A DNA stretch of 64,000 bases from Arenimonas sp. (GTDB lineage: Bacteria; Pseudomonadota; Alphaproteobacteria; Rhizobiales; Rhizobiaceae), in assembly GCA_019459145.1 (NCBI GenBank), contig JAIBEK010000014.1, positions 62,001 through 126,000 on the forward strand, read 5' to 3'. Below the pieces are notes generated by a model. It saw only the letters and a program-made list of their open reading frames with translations. It made no database searches and was not told the origin of the DNA. Positions 11,001-19,915 of the stretch are shown here, piece by piece; positions within the stretch are counted from its first letter, which is position 1, and every line of letters starts with the position of its first letter. The position numbers and the translations under genes were made by a program.

Positions 11001-11921
11001 CTAGTTCGAAAGCCGGATCTGCTCGCGCGGGACAAGGGCGCCGGGACGGCATACGACCTGCGCCGCGACCTCGTGCCCACGGGCCGCCGCCCTGTCCGGG
11101 GCTTCGCCCGAAAGCCGCGCCGCGAGGTAGCCGCCATTGAAGGAATCGCCAGCCCCGGTGCTGTCGACCGGCTTCACGCTTTCGAAGGTCAGGATCGAAA
11201 TCGAGCCGTCGGACTTGGATACGGCAACCGGCCCGCCGCCATTCTTCACCACCACTTCACCGGCGCCCCAGCGCAGCCAGCGGGTGGCGCAGGCTTCGAT
11301 ATCGCTGTCGCCAAAAACGGCAGCCTCGTCATCGAAACTCGGAAGGCCGATCGAGGCCGTTGCGGCGGCGCGCGTCAGGCAGTCACGCATCGTCTGCGTG
11401 TCTTCCCACAGTTTCGGACGGATATTCGGGTCGAAGACCGTCGTCTTGCCGGCTTGGCGAGCCGCGCCGATCAGGCGCAACAGCGCCTCTCGACGGTCCG
11501 GTTCAAGAATGGCCAGCGTGATGCCGGAAAAATAGACGACGTCGGAATGGGCAATCGCGGCTTTAAGCGCCTGCTCGTCATCGGCGAGACGGCGCGCGGC
11601 GGACTGGCCGCGCCAATAGGAAAAGCTGCGCTCGCCGTCATGCAACTCGATCGCATAGAGGCCGACCGTGCGCTCGGGATCGCGTTCGATGAAGCGCGTC
11701 GAGATGGCACTGTCCTGAAGGAATTCCTGCATGCGTTCGGAAAAGGGGTCGGGGCCCAGCCGGGTAAAATAGGCGACCTCCCAGTCTGCCGGCAGACAGG
11801 CGCGGGCATACCAGGCGGTGTTCAGCGTATCGCCGGCAAAGCCCATGCGCCACAAGCCGCCATCGGCCTGCGACAACTCCACCATCGCCTCGCCGATCGA
11901 GAGAAACAGCTTGCTACCCAT
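11001..11921 (-). CDS. kdgK: 2-dehydro-3-deoxygluconokinase (PfkB family)
   Basis: This 306-residue ribokinase-type sugar kinase probably phosphorylates 2-keto-3-deoxygluconate to KDPG, the step that feeds hexuronate breakdown into the Entner-Doudoroff route. The N-terminal IGEAMVELSQ and GFAGDTLNTAWYAR segments are typical of KdgK, and the C-terminal catalytic motif DSTGAGDSFNGGYLAARL carries the base Asp. The start at 11921 (MGSKLFLSIGE) is chosen because AGGAGGCGAAGG precedes it; the upstream in-frame Met has none. It lies next to uxuA, whose product is its substrate. KDPG aldolase is not in the window. Confidence 0.9.
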   Translation of the reverse strand: MGSKLFLSIGEAMVELSQADGGLWRMGFAGDTLNTAWYARACLPADWEVAYFTRLGPDPFSERMQEFLQDSAISTRFIERDPERTVGLYAIELHDGERSFSYWRGQSAARRLADDEQALKAAIAHSDVVYFSGITLAILEPDRREALLRLIGAARQAGKTTVFDPNIRPKLWEDTQTMRDCLTRAAATASIGLPSFDDEAAVFGDSDIEACATRWLRWGAGEVVVKNGGGPVAVSKSDGSISILTFESVKPVDSTGAGDSFNGGYLAARLSGEAPDRAAARGHEVAAQVVCRPGALVPREQIRLSN

Positions 11922-12006
11922 CCTTCGCCTCCTACGCGATTGCACTTCGCATGCCCGGTCGAGGCTTTTCCGCCATCGGCCTCGCCGAGGCAATCATAAA
12001 TCGACA

Positions 12007-12036
12007 CGACGACGCGAAGAGGACTTCGTGTCGTCG
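12007..12036. terminator. 13-bp hairpin between uxuA and kdgK
   Basis: CGACGACGCGAAG (12007-12019) and CTTCGTGTCGTCG (12024-12036) pair with a single G-U-type mismatch around an AGGA loop. With the hairpin at 12068-12089 it fills the 190-bp gap between uxuA and kdgK. A transcription or mRNA end after uxuA is the simplest reading. Confidence 0.5.
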
Positions 12037-12067
12037 CGTTTGCGGCTCAAGGAACCGCTGACGCTTC

Positions 12068-12089
12068 GGCGCAGACTTGCCTCTGCGCC
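12068..12089. terminator. 8-bp hairpin just past the uxuA stop
   Basis: GGCGCAGA (12068-12075) and TCTGCGCC (12082-12089) form a perfect stem with a 6-nt loop, 22 bp downstream of the uxuA stop codon. It is the first of two tandem hairpins in this gap. Confidence 0.45.
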
Positions 12090-12111
12090 AGCACCGTTTG
12101 ACCCTATTCGC

Positions 12112-13329
12112 TCAGGGGCGCATTCCCTCGACCGGATGCTCAAGCGCCGTCATGATACCCCGCAGTTCGGCCAGGCCTTTCAGGCGGCCGATGGCGGGAT
12201 AGCCGGGCTGGGCCTTGCGACCGAGGTCGTCGAGGATGTCCTGGCCGTGGTCCGGGCGGAAGGGAATGCTGCAATCGGACCGCCCGGCCGTGCGCCGGCG
12301 GTTTTCCTCCCGCAGCACGGCAGCGATCATCGCCACCATGTCGGTGCCGCCGCCGAGGTGCTCGGCCTCGTAGAAGCTGCCCATGATATCGCCCGACTGG
12401 CGCTGGACGTTGCGCAGATGGAGGAAATGGACGCGATCGCCCAGCCTGTCCATCATTCCCGGCAGATCATTGTCGGGCCGGGCACCGAGCGAACCGGTGC
12501 ACAGCGTGATGCCGTTCGCCGGCAGGTCGACCGCCGCCATCACCTTGCGATAGTCGGCTTCCGTCGACATCACCCGGGGCAGTCCGAGCAGCGAGAACGG
12601 TGGATCGTCCGGATGACAGCAGAGGCGCAGGCCGAGATCCTGGGCCACGGGCGTCACTTCGGCGAGAAAATCGATCAGATGGCCGCGGAGACGTTCTTCC
12701 GAAATCGCCGCATATTCGGCAAGATGGGCTCGGACATCCTCGAGGGTGAAGTGTTCGGCGGCTCCGGGAAGGCCGAAGACGACATTGCGGGCGAGCGCCT
12801 GCCGTGTCGCGTCGTCCATTGCCTCGAACCGACGCTTCGCATCTTCCGCCACGTCCCGAGGATAGTCCTCCACCGCGCCGGGCCGGGCCAGGATATGGAT
12901 GTCGAAGGCGGCAAAATCATTGAGGTCGAAGCGCATGCAGGTGGCGCCGTTGGGCAGGCGCCAGGCGAGGTCGGTGCGGGTCCAGTCGAGCACCGGCATG
13001 AAATTATAGCAGATCACCTCGATCCCGGCATCGCGCAGCTCCCGGAGCGAGGTCTTGTAATTGGTGATGTGTTCGCGCCAGGAGCCCGTCTGCTTCTTGA
13101 TGTCCTCCGACACGGGCAGGCTCTCGACGACCTCCCATTTGAGACCCGACGGGCTTCCGTCCTTCATGCGCCCGATTTCGGCCTGGCGTTTCGCCACTTC
13201 CTCGCCCGTCCATACCGCACCGGTCGGGACGTGATGCAGCGCCGAGACCACCCCCTCGACCCCGGCCTGCATCATGTCGTCGATCGACACGAGATCCCGT
13301 GGTCCAAACCAGCGCCAAGTCTGCCGCAT
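12112..13329 (-). CDS. uxuA: Mannonate dehydratase
   Basis: This 405-residue enzyme removes water from D-mannonate to give 2-keto-3-deoxy-D-gluconate. It matches the UxuA family from its first residues (MRQTWRWFGPRDLVSIDDMM) and has the typical length of about 395-405. Other family segments are WEVVESLPVSEDIKK, YNFMPVLDWTRTDL and the metal-site region LCCHPDDPPF with GITLCTGSLG further on. The ATG at 13329 follows GGAGGAATGGCAG. It is divergent from the GntR gene, which probably regulates it. The preceding enzyme, fructuronate reductase, is not in the window. Confidence 0.95.
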   Translation of the reverse strand: MRQTWRWFGPRDLVSIDDMMQAGVEGVVSALHHVPTGAVWTGEEVAKRQAEIGRMKDGSPSGLKWEVVESLPVSEDIKKQTGSWREHITNYKTSLRELRDAGIEVICYNFMPVLDWTRTDLAWRLPNGATCMRFDLNDFAAFDIHILARPGAVEDYPRDVAEDAKRRFEAMDDATRQALARNVVFGLPGAAEHFTLEDVRAHLAEYAAISEERLRGHLIDFLAEVTPVAQDLGLRLCCHPDDPPFSLLGLPRVMSTEADYRKVMAAVDLPANGITLCTGSLGARPDNDLPGMMDRLGDRVHFLHLRNVQRQSGDIMGSFYEAEHLGGGTDMVAMIAAVLREENRRRTAGRSDCSIPFRPDHGQDILDDLGRKAQPGYPAIGRLKGLAELRGIMTALEHPVEGMRP

Positions 13330-13395
13330 CTGCCATTCCTCCTGAGCCTGCTGCGTCGATAATATCTGACCGTTCTCTAGCAGCTGAGTTGCCTG

Positions 13396-13425
13396 TTGAC
13401 TAGTATGGAAGTTCAGACCTATACA
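13396..13425 (+). promoter_or_regulatory. Putative gntR promoter with ACTAGT-centred site
   Basis: TTGACT (13396-13401) and TATACA (13420-13425) are separated by 18 bp upstream of the GntR-family gene, and an ACTAGT palindrome overlaps the -35 side. The 115-bp divergent region to uxuA is the natural place for an FCD-type GntR operator. This is a pattern match only. Confidence 0.4.
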
Positions 13426-13444
13426 GTTCGAAGGGAGAGATCGA

Positions 13445-14146
13445 ATGGCATTTGTCCGCGCAGAACCAGCCGCACTGGAGCAAAGCTCGGCCGTCGGGCC
13501 GCAGCTTTACCGGCTGTTGCGCGACCGGATCGTCAAGGGCGATCTTGCGCCCGGCGTCCGAATTTCGGAATCGGAAATTGCCGCCAGCTACAAGGTCAGC
13601 CGCCAGCCGGTGCGCGAGGCCTTCATCAAGCTCGCCGAAGAATCCCTCGTCGAAGTGCGCCCGCAGCGCGGCACCTATGTCCGACGCATCTCCGTGCCTG
13701 CGGTGATGACGGCGCGCTTCGTTCGCGAAGCGGTCGAGGCCGACCTCGTTCGTGCGGCGGCGCGCGCGGTCACGCCGAACATACTGGCTCTTCTCGACAA
13801 CAATCTTGTCGCCCAACGCGCGGTGGTCGACAGCGACGACCCGAGCCGTTTCATGGAACTGGATGAAGCCTTTCACCGGCTTCTGGCCGAGGCTGCCGGC
13901 CAGCCGGCCATTTGGGACATACTGGAGGACCTGAAGACCCAGATGGACCGCGTGCGCCATATCAGCACCCGTCAGTTTCCCCGCGAACGCCTGATCGACC
14001 AGCATGCCGCCATCGTCGCCGCCTTGCGCTCCGGCGATCCCGCGGCCGCCGAGGCGGAGATGCGAACCCATCTCAAGGGCGTGCTGACGGACCTGCCGGC
14101 GATTGCCGAGGCCATGCCCGAATTCTTCGACGAAACGGGAGGCTGA
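13445..14146 (+). CDS. GntR-family (FCD) transcriptional regulator of the hexuronate genes
   Basis: This 233-residue regulator has a winged helix at about 20-85 (SESEIAASYKVSRQPVREAF, then LVEVRPQRGTYVRRI) and an all-helical FCD ligand domain. Metal-binding His and Asp of that domain appear in LDEAFHRLLAEAAG, DQHAAIVAAL and MRTHLKGVL. The family includes UxuR and ExuR, which sense fructuronate or galacturonate. Lying divergent from uxuA and upstream of the AGE, TRAP and uxaC genes, it most likely represses both sides until a hexuronate is present. The start is ATG at 13445 after AAGGGAGAGATCGA. Confidence 0.85.
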   Translation: MAFVRAEPAALEQSSAVGPQLYRLLRDRIVKGDLAPGVRISESEIAASYKVSRQPVREAFIKLAEESLVEVRPQRGTYVRRISVPAVMTARFVREAVEADLVRAAARAVTPNILALLDNNLVAQRAVVDSDDPSRFMELDEAFHRLLAEAAGQPAIWDILEDLKTQMDRVRHISTRQFPRERLIDQHAAIVAALRSGDPAAAEAEMRTHLKGVLTDLPAIAEAMPEFFDETGG

Positions 14147-14154
14147 CGGAGGTG

Positions 14155-15402
14155 ATGGCCACGGGAGGGGCGCAGAGGATCGCAAGGGGCGGGCACGGCG
14201 AACGCACCGCGCCGGAATGGGCCGCATGGTTCCACGGCACACTGATGCCATGGTGGCTGGATCGGGCCCGCGACACCATTCACGGCGGCTTCTTCGACCG
14301 GTTGACGGAGGACGGCGTTGTTGAGGCCGACGATCCGAAGTCGACGCTGGTGCAGGCCCGCCTGCTCTTCACGCTGTCGCATCTCCATCTGCACAAGCCG
14401 GACGACCGCCTGCTCGAAGGCGCCCGCGCGGCCTATCGCTTCCTCACCGAACATCAGCGCGATCCACAGGATGGCGGCTATGTCCGCACGGTCGATCGAA
14501 GCGGGCGGCCGACCGGTCTCCCCGCCGACCGCATCAAGCGCAGCTACGATCAGTCTTTCGTCCTGCTGGCGCTTTCGACCTATCAAAGGGTGGAGCCGAC
14601 CGAGGCGCTGGCGGGCCAGTTGAATGAATGCTGGTCGTTCATCGAGACTCGCCTGACCGACCCGGAAACCGGCGCACTCTATGAGGACGACAGTTTTCAC
14701 CACGGGGGCCACGGCGCCGGCGCCGTCACCCATGCACTGCGGGCGCAGAACCCGCACATGCACATGTTCGAGGCCCTGTTGCAGGCCTATGAGATGACCG
14801 GAGACGCGATGTGGATGCGGCGGGCCGAAGATATGCTCGCCGTGGTCCGGCGTCATTTCCTCGATCCCGACAACGGCACCATTGTCGAATTCCGCGCGGC
14901 GGATCTTGGCCCTGCGGAAGGCCGCGACGGCTCCCTGCGGGAAATCGGCCACCAGTGCGAATGGTCGTGGCTGCTGCATCGTTATGTCCGGTTGGGCGGC
15001 CATGCCGACGCGCTTGCCCTTGCCGACCGCATGATGGATTTCGCCGAGCGCTGCGGCTTTCACCCCGAAGGCCCGATGAAGGGCGCGGCCTATGACGAGG
15101 TCCATTCGGATGGCCGCGTCATGACCGATACCATGCTGCTCTGGCCGCAGACCGAGGCGGGCAAGGCCTATGTCGCCCGGTTCGAGCGCCTCGGCCACGG
15201 GGCGGACGCGGACCGTGCCCATGATTTCATGCGCATCGTCTTTCAAACCTATTTCGCCGGACGGAAAGCCTGGCGAAACCGCGTTGACGGCGCGGGACGA
15301 ACGCTACAAGCCGAAGCCCTTAGCCGGCTACTTTACCATGTCACGATATTCGTCACGGAAGGCGAACGCGTCGGGCTCTGGCCCGACCGCACGACTGGCT
15401 GA
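14155..15402 (+). CDS. AGE-family sugar epimerase/isomerase
   Basis: This is a 415-residue protein of the N-acylglucosamine 2-epimerase superfamily (alpha/alpha-6 barrel). Family landmarks are GGFFDRLTEDG near the N-terminus, LLFTLSHLHLHKP, the active-site region EIGHQCEWSWLLHRYV and TDTMLLWPQTEAGKAY. These also occur in mannose isomerase (YihS-like) and cellobiose epimerase, so the substrate cannot be assigned; a sugar related to hexuronates is suggested by the context. The gene follows the regulator by 8 bp. The start is ATG 14155 (GTG 14152 is an alternative), with GGAGG unusually close to it. Confidence 0.82.
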   Translation: MATGGAQRIARGGHGERTAPEWAAWFHGTLMPWWLDRARDTIHGGFFDRLTEDGVVEADDPKSTLVQARLLFTLSHLHLHKPDDRLLEGARAAYRFLTEHQRDPQDGGYVRTVDRSGRPTGLPADRIKRSYDQSFVLLALSTYQRVEPTEALAGQLNECWSFIETRLTDPETGALYEDDSFHHGGHGAGAVTHALRAQNPHMHMFEALLQAYEMTGDAMWMRRAEDMLAVVRRHFLDPDNGTIVEFRAADLGPAEGRDGSLREIGHQCEWSWLLHRYVRLGGHADALALADRMMDFAERCGFHPEGPMKGAAYDEVHSDGRVMTDTMLLWPQTEAGKAYVARFERLGHGADADRAHDFMRIVFQTYFAGRKAWRNRVDGAGRTLQAEALSRLLYHVTIFVTEGERVGLWPDRTTG

Positions 15403-15445
15403 CGCCAGAAGATCCGAATTTCATCAAGCAACGGAGGAGAAGACT

Positions 15446-16426
15446 ATGATGAATTCCCTGAAGTCCCTTGGCCTTGCGGCCGCATTCATCGCCGGCCTTG
15501 CCAGCACCGCCTATGCGGAAATCGCCTTGAACCTGTCCACCTCGCAGAACCCGCAGGATCCGCTCGTCATCGCCATGGAGGGCGCGAAGAAGAAGATCGA
15601 GGAGCGCAGCAAGGGCGAGATCAAGATCACCATCTTCCCGAGCTCGCAGCTTGGCTCCGACAATGACGTGCTCGAGCAGATCCGCAACGGCGCCAACATT
15701 GCCGTGCTGGTGGATGCCGGCCGTCTCGCGCCGTTCCAGAAGGAACTGGGCATCCTCTCGGCGCCCTATCTGGTCGATGATTACAGCAAATATGCCGCCA
15801 TCACATCCTCGCCGGTCTATGCCGAATGGGTCGAGAAGCTCGCCCAAGCCTCGGGCATCCGCCTGTTGAACTACAACTGGTTCCAGGGCACGCGCCAGAT
15901 GTTCTCGAAGAACCCCGTCAAGGTTCCGGCCGATCTCTCCAGCGTGCGCGTGCGCACCATCGATGCGCCCGGCTGGATCGCCACCGTCAATGCCATGGGC
16001 GCGACCGCCGTGCCGATGCCGTGGTCGGAAGTCTATTCCGCGCTCCAGCTCGGCGCGATCGACGGGGCGGAAGCGCAGCTGACCGGCGCCTACGGCATCA
16101 AGCTGCATGAAGTGGTCAAGAACGTGGCGCTCACCAACCATGTCCAGCTCTATACAGGCCTTGCCACCTCCGAACAGTGGTTCCAGGCCCAGCCGGAAGA
16201 AATGCGCAAGATCATCGTCGAAGAGCTTGCCGCAGCCGGTGACGAAGCCACCCGGATGACGGTCGAGAAGCTCGATAGCGTGCGCAAGGAGATGGAAGCG
16301 GCGGGCGTGACGTTTACCGACGTCAACATCGACGACTTCAAGTCCCGCGTGCCGGGGGTCTACACCGAGCTCGGCCTGGAGGAAACGCGCAAGGCGCTCG
16401 AACCGTTCATCGCCTCCGCCCAGTAA
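15446..16426 (+). CDS. dctP: TRAP transporter, periplasmic binding protein (hexuronate-type)
   Basis: This 326-residue DctP-family protein begins with a signal peptide (MMNSLKSLGLAAAFIAGLAS, cut after AYA). The mature protein has the TRAP features VRTIDAPGWIATVNAMGATAVPMPWSEVY, with the conserved Arg that binds carboxylates, and QLGAIDGAEAQLTGAYGIKL. It delivers an organic acid to the DctQM permease encoded next. Flanking uxaC, uxuA and kdgK suggest glucuronate or galacturonate as ligand; this is inferred from context only. The start at 15446 follows GGAGGAGAAGACT. Confidence 0.88.
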   Translation: MMNSLKSLGLAAAFIAGLASTAYAEIALNLSTSQNPQDPLVIAMEGAKKKIEERSKGEIKITIFPSSQLGSDNDVLEQIRNGANIAVLVDAGRLAPFQKELGILSAPYLVDDYSKYAAITSSPVYAEWVEKLAQASGIRLLNYNWFQGTRQMFSKNPVKVPADLSSVRVRTIDAPGWIATVNAMGATAVPMPWSEVYSALQLGAIDGAEAQLTGAYGIKLHEVVKNVALTNHVQLYTGLATSEQWFQAQPEEMRKIIVEELAAAGDEATRMTVEKLDSVRKEMEAAGVTFTDVNIDDFKSRVPGVYTELGLEETRKALEPFIASAQ

Positions 16427-16456
16427 ACCGCCGTCACCGTCGAGGCAAACCACAAT

Positions 16457-16485
16457 GGCCAATGGCGCAGCCCGCGTCATTGGCC
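16457..16485 (+). promoter_or_regulatory. Intercistronic hairpin between dctP and dctQ
   Basis: GGCCAATG (16457-16464) and CATTGGCC (16478-16485) pair perfectly, and four more inner pairs (one G-U) extend the stem to 12 bp with an AGCCC loop. It lies in the 73-bp dctP-dctQ gap, 14 bp before the dctQ start. It may stabilise or end the dctP message so that more binding protein than permease is made. Confidence 0.55.
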
Positions 16486-16499
16486 TCGGGAGAGGACAT

Positions 16500-16991
16500 A
16501 TGTGGAAACTTTTTGATCGCGTCGAGGAGATCCTCGCGCTCGTCTTTCTGGCCGGCACAGTGATCAGCGTGCTTGCCGGCGCCGTCGGACGTTCGATCGG
16601 CGTTCCGTTTCCGGAAGGTCCGGAGATCGCCCAGCTGTTGTTGATCTGGACCTGCATGCTCGGGGCGGACCTGACCATCAAGCGTGGAGAACACATTCGG
16701 GTCTCGGCACTGCCTGACGCGCTTTCCCCTCGTTATCGGCTCATCCTGATCTGGGTCAGCCTGATCTGCATCGTTCCTTTCCTCGGCTATATCGTCTACC
16801 TCGGCACCCAGCTGGCCTTGTCCAACTGGGCTCGCGAGTTGGGGGCTTCGGGCTTGAGCTATGGCCTGGTCACGCTCGCCCTGCCGGTCGGCGCCGCACT
16901 GATGATCATTTCCGTTCTTCGACGGGTTTTTGCACACGGCGTGCTCTTTGCCCTTGAACCCGAAGTCCCCGCGCAGGAGTATCCCTTGTGA
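16500..16991 (+). CDS. dctQ: TRAP transporter small permease
   Basis: This 163-residue DctQ-type subunit has four membrane helices (for example ILALVFLAGTVISVLAGAVG and LILIWVSLICIVPFLGYIVY). The family region LLIWTCMLGADLTIKRGEHIRV is present. The start at 16500 (MWKLFDRVEE) is chosen because GGAGAGGACAT stands directly before it; the Met 15 codons upstream lies inside the hairpin and has no ribosome site. Its stop overlaps the start of dctM by 4 bp (GTGA), so the two are translationally coupled. Confidence 0.88.
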   Translation: MWKLFDRVEEILALVFLAGTVISVLAGAVGRSIGVPFPEGPEIAQLLLIWTCMLGADLTIKRGEHIRVSALPDALSPRYRLILIWVSLICIVPFLGYIVYLGTQLALSNWARELGASGLSYGLVTLALPVGAALMIISVLRRVFAHGVLFALEPEVPAQEYPL

Positions 16992-18277
16992 TTTCCGCCC
17001 TGATCCTGATCCTTGCACTGGGCTTCATCGTCATCGGCATGCCGGTCGCCTTCGCCATCGGCATCGCCAGCATGGCCTATTTCCTGCTGCCCACGACCTT
17101 CCTGCCGGACAGCATCGCCGTGCAGCGCATCGTTGCCTCCAGCCAGTCGTTTCCGCTGCTTTCAGTCCCTCTGTTCATCCTGGTCGGGCATCTGATGAAC
17201 GGCACCGGCATCACCCCGCGGCTGACCAGCCTGGCAACGACGCTGGCCGGCTGGATGCGCGGCGGGCTTGGCCAGACAAGCCTTGTGCTCAGCGCCCTGA
17301 TGGGCGGCATTTCCGGGTCGGCCGTCGCCGATGCCGCCATGCAGGCCCGCGTGCTCGGCGAGCCGATGATCAAGAGCGGCTATTCCCGCGGCTTCACCGG
17401 CGCTCTGCTGTCGATCGGCGGGCTGATCACGGCAACCATTCCGCCCAGCCTCGGCCTGATCCTCTACGGCTTTCTTGGTGAAGTATCGATCGGCCGCCTG
17501 TTCATCGCCGGCGTCGTACCCGGCGTGCTTTTGACGATCGCGCTGATGTTCGCTACTGCCTGGGTCGCACGCAAACGTGACTACAAGCCGGTGAACGACC
17601 GCCTGCCGACCTTCCGCGAAGTGCTCGCTGGCTTCCGTATCAGCCTCTGGGCCATCCTTTTCCCGGTCTGGCTGCTGGTCGGCATCCGTTTCGGCTTGTT
17701 CACGCCATCGGAGGCCGGCGCCTTTGCCGTCGCCTACACCCTGTTCATCGGTTTCTTCATCTATCGCGAACTGACGCTTGCCAAGCTGGTCGATGCCCTC
17801 GTGGCCAGCGTGCGCGACATCGGCATGATCATGATCATCATCCTTTTGTCGGGCGCCTTCGGCTATGTCATCACCTTCGAACGCGTGCCGCAGACCATAG
17901 CGGAAGTGACGCTTGGGCTGTTCTCCAGCCAGTCGATGCTGCTGTTCGTCATCGCCGGCTTCCTGCTCGTGTTCGGCATGCTGGTCGAGGCAACCGTCAT
18001 CGTCATGCTGCTGACGCCGATCCTCGTTCCCGTCATCACGGCTGCCGGCATCGATCCCGTCCATTTCGGCCTGGTGATGATGACGCTCGTCACCTTCGGG
18101 GGCATGACACCGCCGGTCGGCGTTTCGATGTTCACCGTGTGCGGCATCCTCAATTGTTCCTACAAGGAATACACAGTCGAAATGGTGCCGCTGGTCGTCG
18201 CCGTGCTCGCCGTCGTCGTGCTGATGATCCTCGCTCCCGAGGTCGTGCTGTTCCTGCCGAACTACCTGATGGGCTGA
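16988..18277 (+). CDS. dctM: TRAP transporter large permease
   Basis: This 429-residue DctM protein is the sodium-driven transport subunit, with about twelve membrane segments. It starts with GTG at 16988 inside the dctQ stop. Typical segments are GMPVAFAIGIASMAYFLL, LMGGISGSAVADAAMQARVLG, ITATIPPSLGLILYG and GMTPPVGVSMFTVCGIL. It is followed 52 bp later by uxaC on the same strand, which supports a hexuronate role for the transporter. Confidence 0.9.
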   Translation: MISALILILALGFIVIGMPVAFAIGIASMAYFLLPTTFLPDSIAVQRIVASSQSFPLLSVPLFILVGHLMNGTGITPRLTSLATTLAGWMRGGLGQTSLVLSALMGGISGSAVADAAMQARVLGEPMIKSGYSRGFTGALLSIGGLITATIPPSLGLILYGFLGEVSIGRLFIAGVVPGVLLTIALMFATAWVARKRDYKPVNDRLPTFREVLAGFRISLWAILFPVWLLVGIRFGLFTPSEAGAFAVAYTLFIGFFIYRELTLAKLVDALVASVRDIGMIMIIILLSGAFGYVITFERVPQTIAEVTLGLFSSQSMLLFVIAGFLLVFGMLVEATVIVMLLTPILVPVITAAGIDPVHFGLVMMTLVTFGGMTPPVGVSMFTVCGILNCSYKEYTVEMVPLVVAVLAVVVLMILAPEVVLFLPNYLMG

Positions 18278-18329
18278 CCCTTGCCACGGGCGGCTTCGGC
18301 CGCCCGCCACATCCAAACCGAGTGACGCC

Positions 18330-19721
18330 ATGCTCTTGCATCCCGATCGCCTGTTTCCCGCCGATCCCGCGACCCGCACGATCGCCCGCGACCTCTACCG
18401 CACCGTCGAACACCTGCCGATCGTCTCGCCGCACGGCCATACCGATCCGCGCTGGTGGGGAGAAGACCCGGCCTTCGCCAACCCGGCGGAGCTGTTCGTC
18501 ATTCCCGACCATTATGTGGTGCGCATGCTGGTCAGCCAGGGCGTGCCCTATGAGGCGCTGGGCATCGGAGAGAACGCGGAAAGCGATCCGCGGGCGATCT
18601 GGCGGACATTCGCGCGCCATTATCACCTGTTTCGCGGCACGCCGTCGCGGCTCTGGCTCGATCATGCCTTTTCCGAGGTCTTCGGCCTTGAGGAGCGCTT
18701 GTGCGAGGACAATGCCGAGCACCACTATGATGTGATCGCCGATCGGCTGGCGGATGCGGCCTATCGGCCGCGGGCGCTGTTCGACCGTTTCGGCATCGAA
18801 GTGATCGCCACCACCGACAGTGCCCTCGACGATCTTGCCCATCATCAGGCCGTCCGCGCCTCCGGCTGGAAGGGTCGGATCGTCCCGACCTATCGGCCCG
18901 ACGGCGTGGTCGACCCCGATACGGATGGGTTCCGCCAGAACGTCGAACAGCTCGGAACGCTCACCGGCTGCGACATCGGCACCTGGGAGGGCTATCTGGC
19001 CGCCCATCGGGCCCGCCGTGATTTCTTTCGCTCGATGGGCGCAACCGCCACCGATCACGGCCACCCGACCCCCCGGACGGCCGATCTCAGCCAGGCCGAA
19101 GCGCACGCGCTCTATCAGAGAGTTCTCGCAGGTGCGCTTACCAAGGGCGATGCCGAACTGTTCCGGGCGCAGATGCTGACCGAAATGGCCCGCATGTCGG
19201 TAGAGGACGGCCTGGTCATGCAGTTGCATGCCGGCTCGCTGCGCAGCCACAATGCCGGCGTGCTGAAACGCTATGGACGTGATCGCGGCTTCGACATTCC
19301 GGTGGCAACGAATTTCACCGAGGCCTTGCAACCGCTGCTCAACGCGGTCGGCATGGATCCGCGATTGACGCTCATTCTCTTCACCCTCGACGAAAGCGTC
19401 TATGCGCGCGAACTCGCGCCGCTCGCCGGCGTGTATCCCTCGCTTCGCCTCGGCCCGCCCTGGTGGTTCCACGACAGTTTCGAGGGTATCCGCCGCTATC
19501 GCGAGGCGACGACGGAAACGGCCGGCTTCTTCAACACGGCTGGCTTCAACGACGACACGCGCGCGCTCTGCTCCATCCCGGCCCGCCATGATGTCAGCCG
19601 CCGCGCCGACTGCGCATACCTGGCCGAACTCGTGACCAGCCATCGTCTGGACGAAGCCGAGGCCCATGAACTCTCCCCGCTTCTGGCCGGCGAACTGGCC
19701 CGGCGTGCCTACCGGCTGTGA
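18330..19721 (+). CDS. uxaC: Glucuronate (uronate) isomerase
   Basis: This 463-residue enzyme (family length about 470) converts D-glucuronate to D-fructuronate, or galacturonate to tagaturonate. The metal and substrate site of the amidohydrolase-like fold starts at IVSPHGHTDPRWWGEDPAF. Further motifs are ATTDSALDDLAHH, MQLHAGSLRSHN, LRLGPPWWFHDSFEGIRRYR and SIPARHDVSRR. It lies at the end of the TRAP operon. Its product would still need UxuB (mannonate oxidoreductase) before UxuA can act, and no uxuB is present in the window. Confidence 0.95.
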   Translation: MLLHPDRLFPADPATRTIARDLYRTVEHLPIVSPHGHTDPRWWGEDPAFANPAELFVIPDHYVVRMLVSQGVPYEALGIGENAESDPRAIWRTFARHYHLFRGTPSRLWLDHAFSEVFGLEERLCEDNAEHHYDVIADRLADAAYRPRALFDRFGIEVIATTDSALDDLAHHQAVRASGWKGRIVPTYRPDGVVDPDTDGFRQNVEQLGTLTGCDIGTWEGYLAAHRARRDFFRSMGATATDHGHPTPRTADLSQAEAHALYQRVLAGALTKGDAELFRAQMLTEMARMSVEDGLVMQLHAGSLRSHNAGVLKRYGRDRGFDIPVATNFTEALQPLLNAVGMDPRLTLILFTLDESVYARELAPLAGVYPSLRLGPPWWFHDSFEGIRRYREATTETAGFFNTAGFNDDTRALCSIPARHDVSRRADCAYLAELVTSHRLDEAEAHELSPLLAGELARRAYRL

Positions 19722-19915
19722 GCACCGCCGGGCACTGACAACACCAGAGGGGACAGAACGCGCTCAATCATTCTGTGGCGCTATGCTTGCTATTTTCTCT
19801 ATCTATTTGATCGATGAATTTTTCCGGAGGATTCTCCGCTGAAACAACGCAAGGGTGAGACCGTCGGCCCTGCGGCGAAATTCATTGGAGCACGACAGGT
19901 GAAGGGCGAGCAGAC

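Noticed and set aside
10874-11140. Short open frames on both strands between the YARHG gene and kdgK
   Set aside because: Both are proline/arginine-rich, overlap the 3' end of kdgK and lack ribosome sites.
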